64,000 bases of DNA from Sphingomonas sp. TZW2008 (lineage in GTDB: Bacteria; Pseudomonadota; Alphaproteobacteria; Sphingomonadales; Sphingomonadaceae): contig NZ_BDJB01000003.1 of the NCBI RefSeq assembly GCF_002117915.1, forward strand, positions 434,001 through 498,000, written 5' to 3'. Within the stretch, counting starts at the first letter, position 1. Every line of letters starts with the position of its first letter. The notes under the pieces are model-generated. The model was not told the origin of the DNA, did not search any database, and saw nothing but the letters and a program-made list of their open reading frames with translations. Positions 30,210 to 38,027 of this stretch are shown here, piece after piece. The position numbers and the translations under genes are program-made.

Positions 30210-31033
30210 GCCTGCCGTTCAACCTGCCCGCCTATATCGATCGCATCCGCCTGCCCGCCCGCCCGACGCTCGATCATTTCGGGCTGGCGGCGGTTCAGCG
30301 CGCGCATCGCCTCGCAATCCCGTTCGAAAACCTCGACGTCGCGCTCGGCCGCCCGATCGCGATCGATTCCCCCGCCGTCTTCTCGAAGCTCGTCGTCGCG
30401 CGCCGCGGCGGTTATTGCTTCGAGCAGAACCGGTTGTTTCTCGACGCGCTGGGCGCACTGGGGTTCGACGCACGCCCGCTGCTCGCGCGCGTCTGGCTCA
30501 ACGGCGACGGCGTGCCGCCCAAGACGCACACGCTGAGCCTCGTCACCGTCGACGGCCAGCCGTGGATCGCCGATGCCGGCTTCGGCGGCAGCTACGCGCC
30601 GCCGATGCCGCTCGCCGACGGGGCGGAAGCGGAGGCGCCCGACGGCGCGCGCTTCCGCCTAACGCAGGATGCGACGCACGGCTGGCTGCTCGCGCGCGAC
30701 GGCCATGCGGCGAGCACCGACGGGCGCGGCGCTGGCGACGGCTTCCAGCCGCAGTACAGCTTCACCACCGACACCGTCTGGCCGGCGGATCTTGCGCTGT
30801 CGAACCACTGGACGTCGACCGCGCCTGGCACGCGTTTCACCACGCTGAAGATCGCCAGCATCGTGCTACCGCACGGCTTCGCCAGCCTGACCGATCGCGC
30901 TTACCGCCGCCGCGCCGGCGAGGAGGAGAATGAGGCGACGATCGGCGATCCGCGCGTCTATCGCATGCGGCTGAGCATGATGTTCGGGATCGATCTCACC
31001 GCCGAAGAGGTAGCGGCACTCGGGCTGTTCTGA
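30206..31033 (+). CDS. Arylamine N-acetyltransferase
   Basis: Acetyl-CoA-dependent transferase of 275 residues acting on arylamines and hydrazines. The Cys-His-Asp triad is visible: Cys71 in RRGGYCFEQN, His108 in KTHTLSLV and Asp123 in WIADAGFGG. FENLDVALGRPI is also typical. GTG 30206 overlaps the preceding stop by 4 bases, so the gene is translationally coupled to the acyl-CoA dehydrogenase. An in-frame reading region further upstream is Arg/Gly-rich shadow sequence. Confidence 0.93.
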   Translation: MSLPFNLPAYIDRIRLPARPTLDHFGLAAVQRAHRLAIPFENLDVALGRPIAIDSPAVFSKLVVARRGGYCFEQNRLFLDALGALGFDARPLLARVWLNGDGVPPKTHTLSLVTVDGQPWIADAGFGGSYAPPMPLADGAEAEAPDGARFRLTQDATHGWLLARDGHAASTDGRGAGDGFQPQYSFTTDTVWPADLALSNHWTSTAPGTRFTTLKIASIVLPHGFASLTDRAYRRRAGEEENEATIGDPRVYRMRLSMMFGIDLTAEEVAALGLF

Positions 31034-31043
31034 TCGCCGCGGC

Positions 31044-31400
31044 TCAGGCGCGCTCGCGCGCGAGCAGGTCGGCGGCGTCGAGCCCGAGCAGATCGATGTA
31101 GCCGTGGATGCGCGGCCAATGCTGCGTCACGAACGTCTCGCGCTCGGCCGTCCGCAGCCGCTCCGACGCGCCGGGAAGGACGAACATGCCGACCCCGCGC
31201 CGCACCTCGACATAGCCCTCGTCCTGGAACGACTGATACGCCTTGGCCACCGTCAGCGGATTGGCGCCATGTTCCGCGGCGAGCGCACGTACCGAGGGGA
31301 GCTGGTCGCCCGCGCGAAAATCGCCGCGCAGAATTCCCGCGGCGATCGTCCCGCGCAGCCGGATGTAGACCGGGCTGTCCTCGCTGCTCAGCGCTGTCAT
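31044..31400 (-). CDS. GntR-family transcriptional regulator, YtrA-like
   Basis: Short regulator of 118 residues. The N-terminal winged helix contains PVYIRLRGTIAAGILRGDF, GDQLPSVRALAAEHGANPLTV and YQSFQDEGYVEVRRGVGMFV. The C-terminal tail of about 45 residues is too short for an effector domain, as in the YtrA subfamily, which often controls neighbouring ABC transporters. None is adjacent here. It lies 37 bases downstream of the nitroreductase gene on the same strand. Confidence 0.9.
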   Translation of the reverse strand: MTALSSEDSPVYIRLRGTIAAGILRGDFRAGDQLPSVRALAAEHGANPLTVAKAYQSFQDEGYVEVRRGVGMFVLPGASERLRTAERETFVTQHWPRIHGYIDLLGLDAADLLARERA

Positions 31401-31437
31401 GCTGCCTTAATACAGCAATGAACGCGCACGTCGAGTC

Positions 31438-32016
31438 CTAGACTGTCCATTTCCGGACAGTTGTCGCGAGGTCGGGCCGCGGCCGCTCCTCCAGCCCGCG
31501 CGACGGGGTGCCGATGAACATGAAGCCGGCGATCCGCTCCGGCGCAGCGCCGAACGCGTCGCGCACCGGCTCGGCGAACGCCGCCCAGGTCGTCAGCCAT
31601 CCGGCGGCGAAGCCCATCGCATGCGCCGCATGGAGGAGGTTCATGCATGCGGCGCCAGCCGACAATTCCTGCTCCCACACCGGGATCGGGCTGTCGAGCC
31701 GCGGCGACGACAGCACCACGACCAATGCCGGCGCCTGCCGCGCAAACTGCACCTGCGCGTCGAGCTCGTGCGGCTTCGCGTCGGGCTTCTCGGCGCTATA
31801 GGCGTCGACCAGCAGCGCGGCGAGCGCTTCGCGCTGCTCGTCGCCGACGATCACGAAGCGCCACGGCGCGAGCTTGCCGTGATCGGGGGTGCGGCTGGCG
31901 ATCGCGCACATTTCGGCGAGCTGCGCCTCGCTCGGCCCCGGTGCTACCAGATCGCGCGGCTTGCCCGAGCGGCGCGAGGCGAGCAGCGCGAGCGGTGTTG
32001 AGGTGTCGTTGAACAT
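31438..32016 (-). CDS. Nitroreductase-family protein
   Basis: FMN-dependent oxidoreductase of 192 residues. Motifs are LLASRRSGKPRDLVAPGPSE, ASRTPDHGKLAPWRFVIVG (YdjA-like), AGAACMNLLHAAHAMGFAAGW and FMFIGTPSRGLEERPRP. The PDHGKLxPWRF form is the YdjA branch. The substrate is unknown. ATG 32016 has AGAGGG upstream. It may be co-transcribed with the GntR gene. Confidence 0.92.
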   Translation of the reverse strand: MFNDTSTPLALLASRRSGKPRDLVAPGPSEAQLAEMCAIASRTPDHGKLAPWRFVIVGDEQREALAALLVDAYSAEKPDAKPHELDAQVQFARQAPALVVVLSSPRLDSPIPVWEQELSAGAACMNLLHAAHAMGFAAGWLTTWAAFAEPVRDAFGAAPERIAGFMFIGTPSRGLEERPRPDLATTVRKWTV

Positions 32017-32212
32017 ATCCGCCCTCTTATCGCGAACCGTTCGCAAGTCGAGCGCAATCGCGGCAACGCAGCGTTGCGGTGCGCCTGGCCGGCGGTCGTC
32101 TCACCTGCAACAACCCGCTTGGCATCCGCGCGCGATGCGTTAGGTTCGCCCGCTTTGGGGGAGGCCTCTCCCGATCCGCAACTTGGCCCGGCTGTATCTT
32201 GGGAGCGTATCC

Positions 32213-33817
32213 TTGCCCATCATTCCATCGATCGCGCTCGGCTTCCTTGCGATCCTGATCGGCGGCGGCGCCGTCGCGGCGACCACCAAGGGCCCCGAGT
32301 TCATGGGCCATCCCAAGGGTCTCTACGTCCTGTTCTTTGCCGAAATGTGGGAGCGCTTCTCCTATTACGGCATGCGCGCGCTGCTGATCTTCTACCTTAC
32401 CAAGCACTGGCTGTTCGACGACGGCAAGTCGAACCTGATCTACGGCGCCTATACCAGCCTCGTCTACATCACCCCCGTGCTTGGCGGCTATCTTGCCGAT
32501 CGCTATCTCGGGCAGCGCAAGGCGGTGGTGTTCGGCGCGGTGCTGCTGACGCTCGGCCACCTGCTGATGGCGGTGGAGGGCGACGGCGGCCAGGGTTCGG
32601 CGGCGATCAACGTCTTCTGGATGGCGCTCGCCTTCATCATCGTCGGCTCGGGCTTCCTGAAAGCGAACATTTCGGTGATCGTCGGCCAGCTCTATCCGCT
32701 GACCGACGTGCGCCGCGACGGCGCGTACACGATCTTCTACATCGGGATTAACACCGGCGCGGCGATCGGCACGATCATGGCCGGCTGGCTTGGCGAGACC
32801 TATGGCTGGGCCTATGGTTTCGGCGCGGCGGGGATCGGCATGCTGCTCGGCCTCGTCGTGTTCGTCCTCGGCAAGCCGCTGCTGCTCGGCAAGGGCGAGG
32901 CGCCGCATCCGCTGACCAAGAAGGCCGAATGGTCGATCTACGCGATCGGCCTCGCCGCCATCGCGGTGATATGGGCGCTGGTTCAGTATCAGAGCGTGAT
33001 CCAGACGCTGCTGATCATCTCGGGCGTCGCGCTGCTCGGCTACGTCCTGTTCGAAAGCTTCAAGCTCGAGCCGCATGCGCGCGACCGGATGTTCGCCGTC
33101 TTGTTCCTGATCGCGCTCAACCCCGTTTTCTGGGGCCTATTCGAACAGGCGGGCGGCAGCCTCAACCTCTATACCGATCGCTACGTCGATCGCGGCGGGG
33201 TGCCCGCCTCGCTGTTCCAGTCGATCAACCCGATCTACATCGTGCTGCTCGGCCCGATCTTCGCGGGCCTGTGGGTGTGGCTCGGCAAGCGCGGACTCGA
33301 GCCCTCCGCGCCGGCCAAGTTCGGCCTCGCTTTGGCTCAGGTCGGCCTGTCGTTCCTGGTCTTCGTTTGGGGCGCGCATACCGTCGGCGTCGAAGTCGCG
33401 ACGCCCGTCTTCTTCGTCTTCGCGATCTACTTCCTGCAGACCACTGGCGAATTGTGCCTCAGCCCCGTTGGCCTCAGCGCGATGAACCGGCTCGCGCCCA
33501 AGCACCTCGCCAGCCTGATCATGGGCGCTTGGTTCTACATGACGGCGGTGGGCAATTTCGTCGCCGGCAAGATCGGTGAGGCGACCGGCGGCGAGAGCGG
33601 CGAGATGACCAAGGAGGCGACGCTCGCGGTCTATTCGACGATCGGCTGGTGGACGATCGGCATCGCCGCGGTCGTGCTGGCGCTGAGCCCGTTCGTGCGT
33701 CGCCTGATGCACCTCGACACGCTGCGCAACGACGGCGACCACGCGATGGCCGGGGAGGCGGAACTCGCCGAGCCGCAGGCAGCGGGGATCAACACCGCCG
33801 CGGCGACGCGCCACTGA
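32213..33817 (+). CDS. POT/PTR-family peptide transporter
   Basis: Proton-coupled di- and tripeptide importer of the inner membrane, about 534 residues with 12 or more helices. The family signature is [22 protein letters not shown] (ExxER-type motif), followed by [15 protein letters not shown] and [12 protein letters not shown], with [20 protein letters not shown] in the second half. No ATG fits: TTG 32213 has GGGAG 8 bases upstream and gives [14 protein letters not shown] 32183 is an alternative. It likely heads an operon with the pseudouridine synthase and RNase H-like genes. Confidence 0.93.
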   Translation: MPIIPSIALGFLAILIGGGAVAATTKGPEFMGHPKGLYVLFFAEMWERFSYYGMRALLIFYLTKHWLFDDGKSNLIYGAYTSLVYITPVLGGYLADRYLGQRKAVVFGAVLLTLGHLLMAVEGDGGQGSAAINVFWMALAFIIVGSGFLKANISVIVGQLYPLTDVRRDGAYTIFYIGINTGAAIGTIMAGWLGETYGWAYGFGAAGIGMLLGLVVFVLGKPLLLGKGEAPHPLTKKAEWSIYAIGLAAIAVIWALVQYQSVIQTLLIISGVALLGYVLFESFKLEPHARDRMFAVLFLIALNPVFWGLFEQAGGSLNLYTDRYVDRGGVPASLFQSINPIYIVLLGPIFAGLWVWLGKRGLEPSAPAKFGLALAQVGLSFLVFVWGAHTVGVEVATPVFFVFAIYFLQTTGELCLSPVGLSAMNRLAPKHLASLIMGAWFYMTAVGNFVAGKIGEATGGESGEMTKEATLAVYSTIGWWTIGIAAVVLALSPFVRRLMHLDTLRNDGDHAMAGEAELAEPQAAGINTAAATRH

Positions 33818-33867
33818 CGCGCCGGCCTGCTGCAGGCAAGCCGGCGCGGCCAGCGGGCGCGCGCCGC

Positions 33868-34401
33868 TTGGTCCTGTTCAACAAGCCGTTCGACGTCCTA
33901 AGCCAGTTCACCGATCGCGGCAGCCCGACGCAGCGGCGGACGCTGTCGGACTATATCGACCTGCCCGGCGTTTACCCCGCCGGTCGGCTCGATCGTGACA
34001 GTGAAGGATTGCTGCTGCTGACCGACGATGGCCAGCTTCAGGCGCGGATCGCCGATCCCCGTTTCAAACTGCCCAAGACGTATCTCGTGCAGGTCGAGGG
34101 CGTGCCCAACGACGCCGCGCTCGATCAGCTGCGCGCCGGCGTCACGCTCGCCGACGGGCCCACCCGCCCCGCCGAAGCTGCAGTGATCGCGCCGCCCGCG
34201 CTGTGGCCGCGCGATCCGCCGATCCGCTACCGCGCGGCGATCCTCGACAGCTGGCTGCGACTGACGATCCACGAAGGACGTAACCGCCAGGTACGCCGGA
34301 TGACGGCGGCGGTCGGACATCCGACACTGCGTTTGGTGCGCTGGCGGATCGGCGAGTGGTCGCTCGACGGTCTGGCGCCGGGCGTGTGGCGGCTGGCGTG
34401 A
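33868..34401 (+). CDS. RluE-like pseudouridine synthase
   Basis: Isomerises a uridine in 23S rRNA (E. coli RluE acts at U2457). The core matches RluE closely: [34 protein letters not shown] with the catalytic Asp, [49 protein letters not shown]. There is no N-terminal S4 domain, as in RluE. The start is uncertain: no ATG lies between the transporter stop and the core, so TTG 33868 is given. A non-canonical start up to 50 bases earlier is possible. Its stop overlaps the next gene (GTGA). Confidence 0.87.
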   Translation: MVLFNKPFDVLSQFTDRGSPTQRRTLSDYIDLPGVYPAGRLDRDSEGLLLLTDDGQLQARIADPRFKLPKTYLVQVEGVPNDAALDQLRAGVTLADGPTRPAEAAVIAPPALWPRDPPIRYRAAILDSWLRLTIHEGRNRQVRRMTAAVGHPTLRLVRWRIGEWSLDGLAPGVWRLA

Positions 34402-34763
34402 AGATCTTCTTCGACGGCGGCTGTCGCCCGCTGCCCGCCGGGATGGAATATGCGCTGGTAGCGGCGGGCAAGTTGACGATCTGCCGCGATCTGGGTGCCG
34501 GCACCAGCATGGAGGCGGAGTGGCTCGCGCTGATCGCCGCGGCGCGGCTCGTGGTCGCGCTGGAGTTGTGCGAGCCGATCCTGCTGGGCGATGCGGCCGC
34601 GGTGATCGCGCAGGCGAACGGCGCGGTGCGCTGCCCGCCGCGCCACGCGGCGCAGCTCGCGACGCTGCGCGCGCTGCCGCTCCCGCCGCGCACCCGCATC
34701 CGCTATTTGCGGCGCGCGCAGAACCTCGCCGGCATCGCGCTGGCGCGGCTCCACGATCGCTAG
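34398..34763 (+). CDS. Small RNase H-fold protein
   Basis: Product of 121 residues starting at GTG 34398, coupled to the pseudouridine synthase by a 4-base overlap. The opening [19 protein letters not shown] with Asp6, the central [15 protein letters not shown] with Glu39/Glu41 and LLGDAAAVI with Asp65 follow the first three acidic positions of RNase HI. The last helix reads [15 protein letters not shown], where RNase HI has N..AD.LA, so the fourth acidic residue seems to be missing. It may still cut or may only bind nucleic acid. Function is unknown. Confidence 0.75.
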   Translation: MKIFFDGGCRPLPAGMEYALVAAGKLTICRDLGAGTSMEAEWLALIAAARLVVALELCEPILLGDAAAVIAQANGAVRCPPRHAAQLATLRALPLPPRTRIRYLRRAQNLAGIALARLHDR

Positions 34764-34772
34764 GCCGCCCGC

Positions 34773-35126
34773 TCAGTGCGCGCTGGTCGACGCGCTGAAC
34801 GCCGCCGCTTCGCGCAGCAACTGCTCCAGCTTGCCCCGCGCGGTCTCGGTCATCGAGATGCGTCCGGTCGGCCCCGGCTCCGCGACTAGCAGATCGCACG
34901 GGCCGAGCACCGCGATCCAGCGGTCGAGCAGCGATGCCGGCGCCTGGCACAGCCGCCCCGCTGCGCGACGATCGACCGGGGCGCCCTTCTCCTCTTCGGC
35001 GATGAAGATCGCGAGCAGCAGGTCCCACGGCCCCTCGGTCGCGAGATCGCTTCCCTCGAGCATCGCGCGCCGCCCGCGGCGGATCGCCTGATGCCGGCGC
35101 GCCATCTCGAGTATCATCTTTTCCAT
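34773..35126 (-). CDS. MarR-like winged-helix protein
   Basis: Small cytosolic protein of 117 residues. After a basic helix (MARRHQAIRRGRRAML) it contains WDLLLAIFIAEEEKGAPVD, LCQAPASLLDRWIAVL and a wing-like ISMTETARGKLEQLL, which fits the winged-helix fold of MarR-type proteins found in sphingomonads. It may regulate transcription but lacks an obvious sensor. ATG 35126 was chosen since GAGG lies 9 bases upstream and the extension is Pro/Gly-rich. Convergent with the RNase H-like gene. Confidence 0.68.
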   Translation of the reverse strand: MEKMILEMARRHQAIRRGRRAMLEGSDLATEGPWDLLLAIFIAEEEKGAPVDRRAAGRLCQAPASLLDRWIAVLGPCDLLVAEPGPTGRISMTETARGKLEQLLREAAAFSASTSAH

Positions 35127-35244
35127 TGTGGGACCTCGGAACCGAAAAGAAGGGTGCCGCCCGCCCCCGGGCGGGCTAAGACCGCCGCCGGGCAACCGCG
35201 CGCATGATCGCGCAGGAGCGCCCGGCTTGACGTAAGGTGCGTGA

Positions 35245-35424
35245 ATGGGCGTGTCGGGCAGTGATCGGACGGAATTGCTTCGGGATCTCGAACATCTGCT
35301 GACGTCAGCGCTCGATACGGCGGAGGCGGCCGGCGAGCTGGTCGTCGCGCTGCACGTCGCGCACGCGCTGGAAACGCTGCGCCCCGGCGGGCTCGACGCG
35401 CACGATGCGGAGCGCCTGCACTGA
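35245..35424 (+). CDS. 59-residue acidic helical protein
   Basis: Short gene encoding MGVSGSDRTELLRDLEHLLT then a helix SALDTAEAAGELVVALHVAH and HALETLRPGGLDAHDAERLH. AAGG lies 7 bases upstream of ATG. It is intracellular, acidic, and has no Cys or membrane helix. Its amphipathic helices suggest a protein-binding role. I recognise no family. It is divergent from the winged-helix gene with 118 bases between starts and convergent with the RadC-like gene. Confidence 0.62.
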   Translation: MGVSGSDRTELLRDLEHLLTSALDTAEAAGELVVALHVAHALETLRPGGLDAHDAERLH

Positions 35425-35427
35425 CGC

Positions 35428-36183
35428 TCATGCGAGATCGCCGCGCGCGCGCAGGCTGACGTGGCCCGCGGCGCCGATGATCAGGTGATCGTGCACCACG
35501 ATGCCGATCTGCCGACACACCGCCGCCAGCGCACGGGTGATTGCGATGTCCGCCTTGCTCGGCTGCGGATCGCCCGACGGATGATTGTGGACGAGGATCA
35601 GCGCCGCCGAGCCGAGTTCGAGGCAGCTTGCCACCACCTCGCGCACTGGCAGCGGCGCGCCGTCGACGGTGCCTTCGCTCAGAAGCTCGTCGCGGATCAG
35701 CCGATTGCCGGCGTCGAGATGCAGCAGCCGCACCTGCTCAACGCGGCGATGCGCCAGATCGGCGCGTAGATAGTCGAGCAGCGCAGCCCAGTCCCCCAGC
35801 AGCGGGCGCTCGGCGATCCGCTCGTGCAATATTTCGTGCACCGCTTGGCCCAGCGCGTCGACCAGCGGCGCGACACCGCTGCCAGCGAGCCGCTCGATGC
35901 GCTTACGTGAGCCCGCGAGCAGCGCGCCGAGCGAGCCGAACTCGTCGATCAGTGTCGCCGACGCACGACCCGGCTCTTCGACGACGCCCGTCAGGATTCG
36001 GGCAAGGATCGTCTCGGCCGGCGGGGGTGGCGCCAGATCGCCGCTGCCAGCAGTACGAGCTGCGGGATGCTCGATGCGCTTTCCATGATGGCGTAGACGT
36101 CGAGATCCATTGCCGGATCGATCACCCGCCCGAAATGCGCGAGCGTCGACACGATCTGAAACGCGGCTGCGATAATACACCAT
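35428..36183 (-). CDS. RadC-like JAB-domain protein, start uncertain
   Basis: The C-terminal JAB/MPN metalloprotease-like domain is clear: LRADLAHRRVEQVRLLHLDA, NRLIRDELLSEGTVDGAPLP, then EVVASCLELGSAALILVHNH, PSGDPQPSKAD and a late VVHDHLIIGAAGHVSLRA, with the HxHxxxxxxxxD-type zinc ligands. An N-terminal helical part begins near ETILARILTGVV. Despite the name, RadC proteins have no proven repair role. No ATG, GTG or TTG lies between ATG 36183 and that domain, so the real start is either 36183, inside the upstream gene by 193 bases, or a rare codon near 36030. Confidence 0.8.
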   Translation of the reverse strand: MVYYRSRVSDRVDARAFRAGDRSGNGSRRLRHHGKRIEHPAARTAGSGDLAPPPPAETILARILTGVVEEPGRASATLIDEFGSLGALLAGSRKRIERLAGSGVAPLVDALGQAVHEILHERIAERPLLGDWAALLDYLRADLAHRRVEQVRLLHLDAGNRLIRDELLSEGTVDGAPLPVREVVASCLELGSAALILVHNHPSGDPQPSKADIAITRALAAVCRQIGIVVHDHLIIGAAGHVSLRARGDLA

Positions 36184-36419
36184 CGGCGCCCATGTCGGAT
36201 CGCCAGCGCCACCAGTCCGGCGAGCACCGCGAGGTCGATCAGCAGCAGCCGGATCAGGACCTGCGGCGCATCCGCGCGGATGGTGGGCAGCGATAGATAA
36301 GACAGGAGCGCGGCCGCGGCGAACAACGCCACCGCCAGACGCTCCGGCAGTGCCGCGCGCCACAAGGCGAGCGCGGCGAGCACGGCGAAGGCGAGATAAA
36401 AGGCGATGACGAAGGCCAT
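35991..36419 (-). CDS. Four-helix membrane protein, unknown function
   Basis: Protein of 142 residues with about four hydrophobic segments (MAFVIAFYLAFAVLAALALW, LAVALFAAAALLSYL, LIRLLLIDLAVLAGLVALAI and a C-terminal IPQLVLLAAAIW). No conserved motif is recognised. Its 3' end overlaps the RadC-like gene, whose start is unclear. Confidence 0.65.
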   Translation of the reverse strand: MAFVIAFYLAFAVLAALALWRAALPERLAVALFAAAALLSYLSLPTIRADAPQVLIRLLLIDLAVLAGLVALAIRHGRRWCIIAAAFQIVSTLAHFGRVIDPAMDLDVYAIMESASSIPQLVLLAAAIWRHPRRPRRSLPES

Positions 36420-36455
36420 CGCGCGATCCTGCCCGCGCCGCGCGGCGGCATCAAC

Positions 36456-36824
36456 TCACGGCATCTCGCACGGGCACCACGGCCCCCAGGCGGTGACCCC
36501 AATCTGCGGCGGCAACCGATAGAGCTCGAGTTCGAGCCGCGCGACATCGCGCCGCGCCTTGATCGAACTCGCCAGCGCTTCGGCAGCGACGTCGAGCGCA
36601 TCGAAGCCGAGCGCCAGCGGCATGCGGCGGTTGCGCCGCTCTTCGACGAAGGTGGCGATGGTGCGCGCGGTCGCAGCGACGGTGTTGTCCGCCGCGGTCA
36701 TCGCGCTGACGATGTCGCTACCGACCTGATCGACGAAATGCATGGCATCATCGGGCACGACCGGTGCGGCGCGGACGGAACGGGCGAGCAGCTTGCGCTC
36801 GAGGGCTTCGGCGGTGACGGTCAT
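36456..36824 (-). CDS. Hypothetical cytosolic protein, 122 residues
   Basis: Starts at ATG 36824 with GGGGAG upstream. It is mainly helical (ALERKLLARSVRAAPVVPDD, DNTVAATARTIATFVEERRN, AEALASSIKARRDVARLELE), ending in WGPWCPCEMP with two Cys. No family is recognised. It lies 39 bases downstream of the membrane-anchored LuxR-type gene and may be co-transcribed with it. Confidence 0.6.
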   Translation of the reverse strand: MTVTAEALERKLLARSVRAAPVVPDDAMHFVDQVGSDIVSAMTAADNTVAATARTIATFVEERRNRRMPLALGFDALDVAAEALASSIKARRDVARLELELYRLPPQIGVTAWGPWCPCEMP

Positions 36825-36863
36825 CGGTGCTCCCCGCTCGCGCGGAGAGCGCACCGCGCGAGG

Positions 36864-37439
36864 CTAGTAAAAGGTTCGGATGATCCACGCGGTGAAAGCC
36901 CGGAAGCTTTCGACGAGCATCGGCGTGGCGGCAAAGATCACGATGATCCCGATGGTCGTCGCGACGATCATCGCGACGGTCGAGATCCGGCCGTCGAGCG
37001 ATGCTGGCTGCTCGCGGACCGGTCGCACCGCCAGTGGTTCGGGAAGGAAGATCGCTCGTTCTTCCTGGACCATCGCCGGGCGACGATCACTGTCATCACT
37101 GTTCCGAACGGTTTCGGGGATAGCGAACGGCTGGTTAGTGGGTGAACCACTATCCGCCTGCGCTACGTCCGAGAGCGCGTCCCGCCCCGGTGCATCGTCG
37201 GTCATCCCCGCGGCGTCGGCCGCGCCGAGCATCCGCGCCGCCTGGCGCCGGGTGACGCCCCCCAGCTTGCGGCGCGCACTGGCGACTTGATTCTCGATCG
37301 TGTTGGGCGAGCGGCCGAGCGCGCGCGCGATCTCATCGGTTTGGTAGCCGCCGTGCACCATGCGAAGCACGGTGCGCTCCCGCTCGCTCAGCGATGCGAC
37401 GGCATCGAGCCCGCGCACGTCATTCTCCATCACGCTCAT
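36864..37439 (-). CDS. LuxR-type HTH protein with C-terminal membrane anchor
   Basis: Product of 191 residues. The LuxR/FixJ-type HTH is at the N-terminus (LSERERTVLRMVHGGYQTDE, IARALGRSPNTIENQVASAR), followed by a polar linker of about 80 residues and a single transmembrane helix near the end (STVAMIVATTIGIIVIFAAT). This order suggests a membrane-tethered transcription factor. There is no receiver or ligand domain. The signal that would act on it is unknown. Confidence 0.78.
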   Translation of the reverse strand: MSVMENDVRGLDAVASLSERERTVLRMVHGGYQTDEIARALGRSPNTIENQVASARRKLGGVTRRQAARMLGAADAAGMTDDAPGRDALSDVAQADSGSPTNQPFAIPETVRNSDDSDRRPAMVQEERAIFLPEPLAVRPVREQPASLDGRISTVAMIVATTIGIIVIFAATPMLVESFRAFTAWIIRTFY

Positions 37440-37501
37440 GGCTAGTTAGACATAGATCAGTGCAACGCGCGATGGCGAGCGGATTTCCAAGGTGTCGCCG
37501 G

Positions 37502-37969
37502 TCACGCCGGGTAGCGGCGGCGCAACTGGACGAGCGCGGTGTCCAGCGCCGATAGGAAGCGCGAGCGATCCTCCTTGCCGAACGGCTTCGGCCCGCCGAT
37601 CTGCTCGCCGCCCGCGCGAAGATCGCTCATGATCGCGCGCACTGCCACCGCGTTGCCGATCGACGCGGCGGTGAACGGCTTGCCGGTGGGGGCGAGCACG
37701 CTCGCGCCCGCCTTGATGCATCGATCGGCGAGCAGGATGTCCGCCGTCACGACGACCGCCGCGGCGTCGGCATGGTCGGCGATCCAGTCGTCGGCGGCAT
37801 CGAACCCGTCCGACACGACGACGCGGCGGATCAGCGAGTGCGCGGGCACGCGCAGGTGCGCGTTGCTGACGATGGTGACGGGCACCGCGAGGCGATAGGC
37901 GACGCGGTAGATCTCCTCCTTCACCGGGCAGGCATCGGCGTCGACGAGGATGGCAGGGCGCAGGCTCAC
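37502..37969 (-). CDS. YaiI/YqxD (DUF188) family protein
   Basis: Protein of 155 residues in the UPF0178 family, which has a PIN-like nuclease fold. Motifs are ILVDADACPVKEEIYRVAYR, VSDGFDAADDWIADHA, VVTADILLADRCIKAGA and GKPFTAASIGNAVAVRAIMS. The conserved Asp residues in VDADACPV and TADILLADR would bind metal. Biological role is not established. The start is GTG 37969. Confidence 0.92.
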   Translation of the reverse strand: MSLRPAILVDADACPVKEEIYRVAYRLAVPVTIVSNAHLRVPAHSLIRRVVVSDGFDAADDWIADHADAAAVVVTADILLADRCIKAGASVLAPTGKPFTAASIGNAVAVRAIMSDLRAGGEQIGGPKPFGKEDRSRFLSALDTALVQLRRRYPA

Positions 37970-38027
37970 GCCCGCTTCCCTGCCATCGATGCCGTCGTCC
38001 GGCTAGCCGCGGCAGGCGCGGCGCCGA

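Noticed and set aside
34773-35424. Toxin-antitoxin pair formed by the winged-helix and 59-residue genes
   Set aside because: They are divergent, neither resembles a known toxin or antitoxin, and the spacing is too large.
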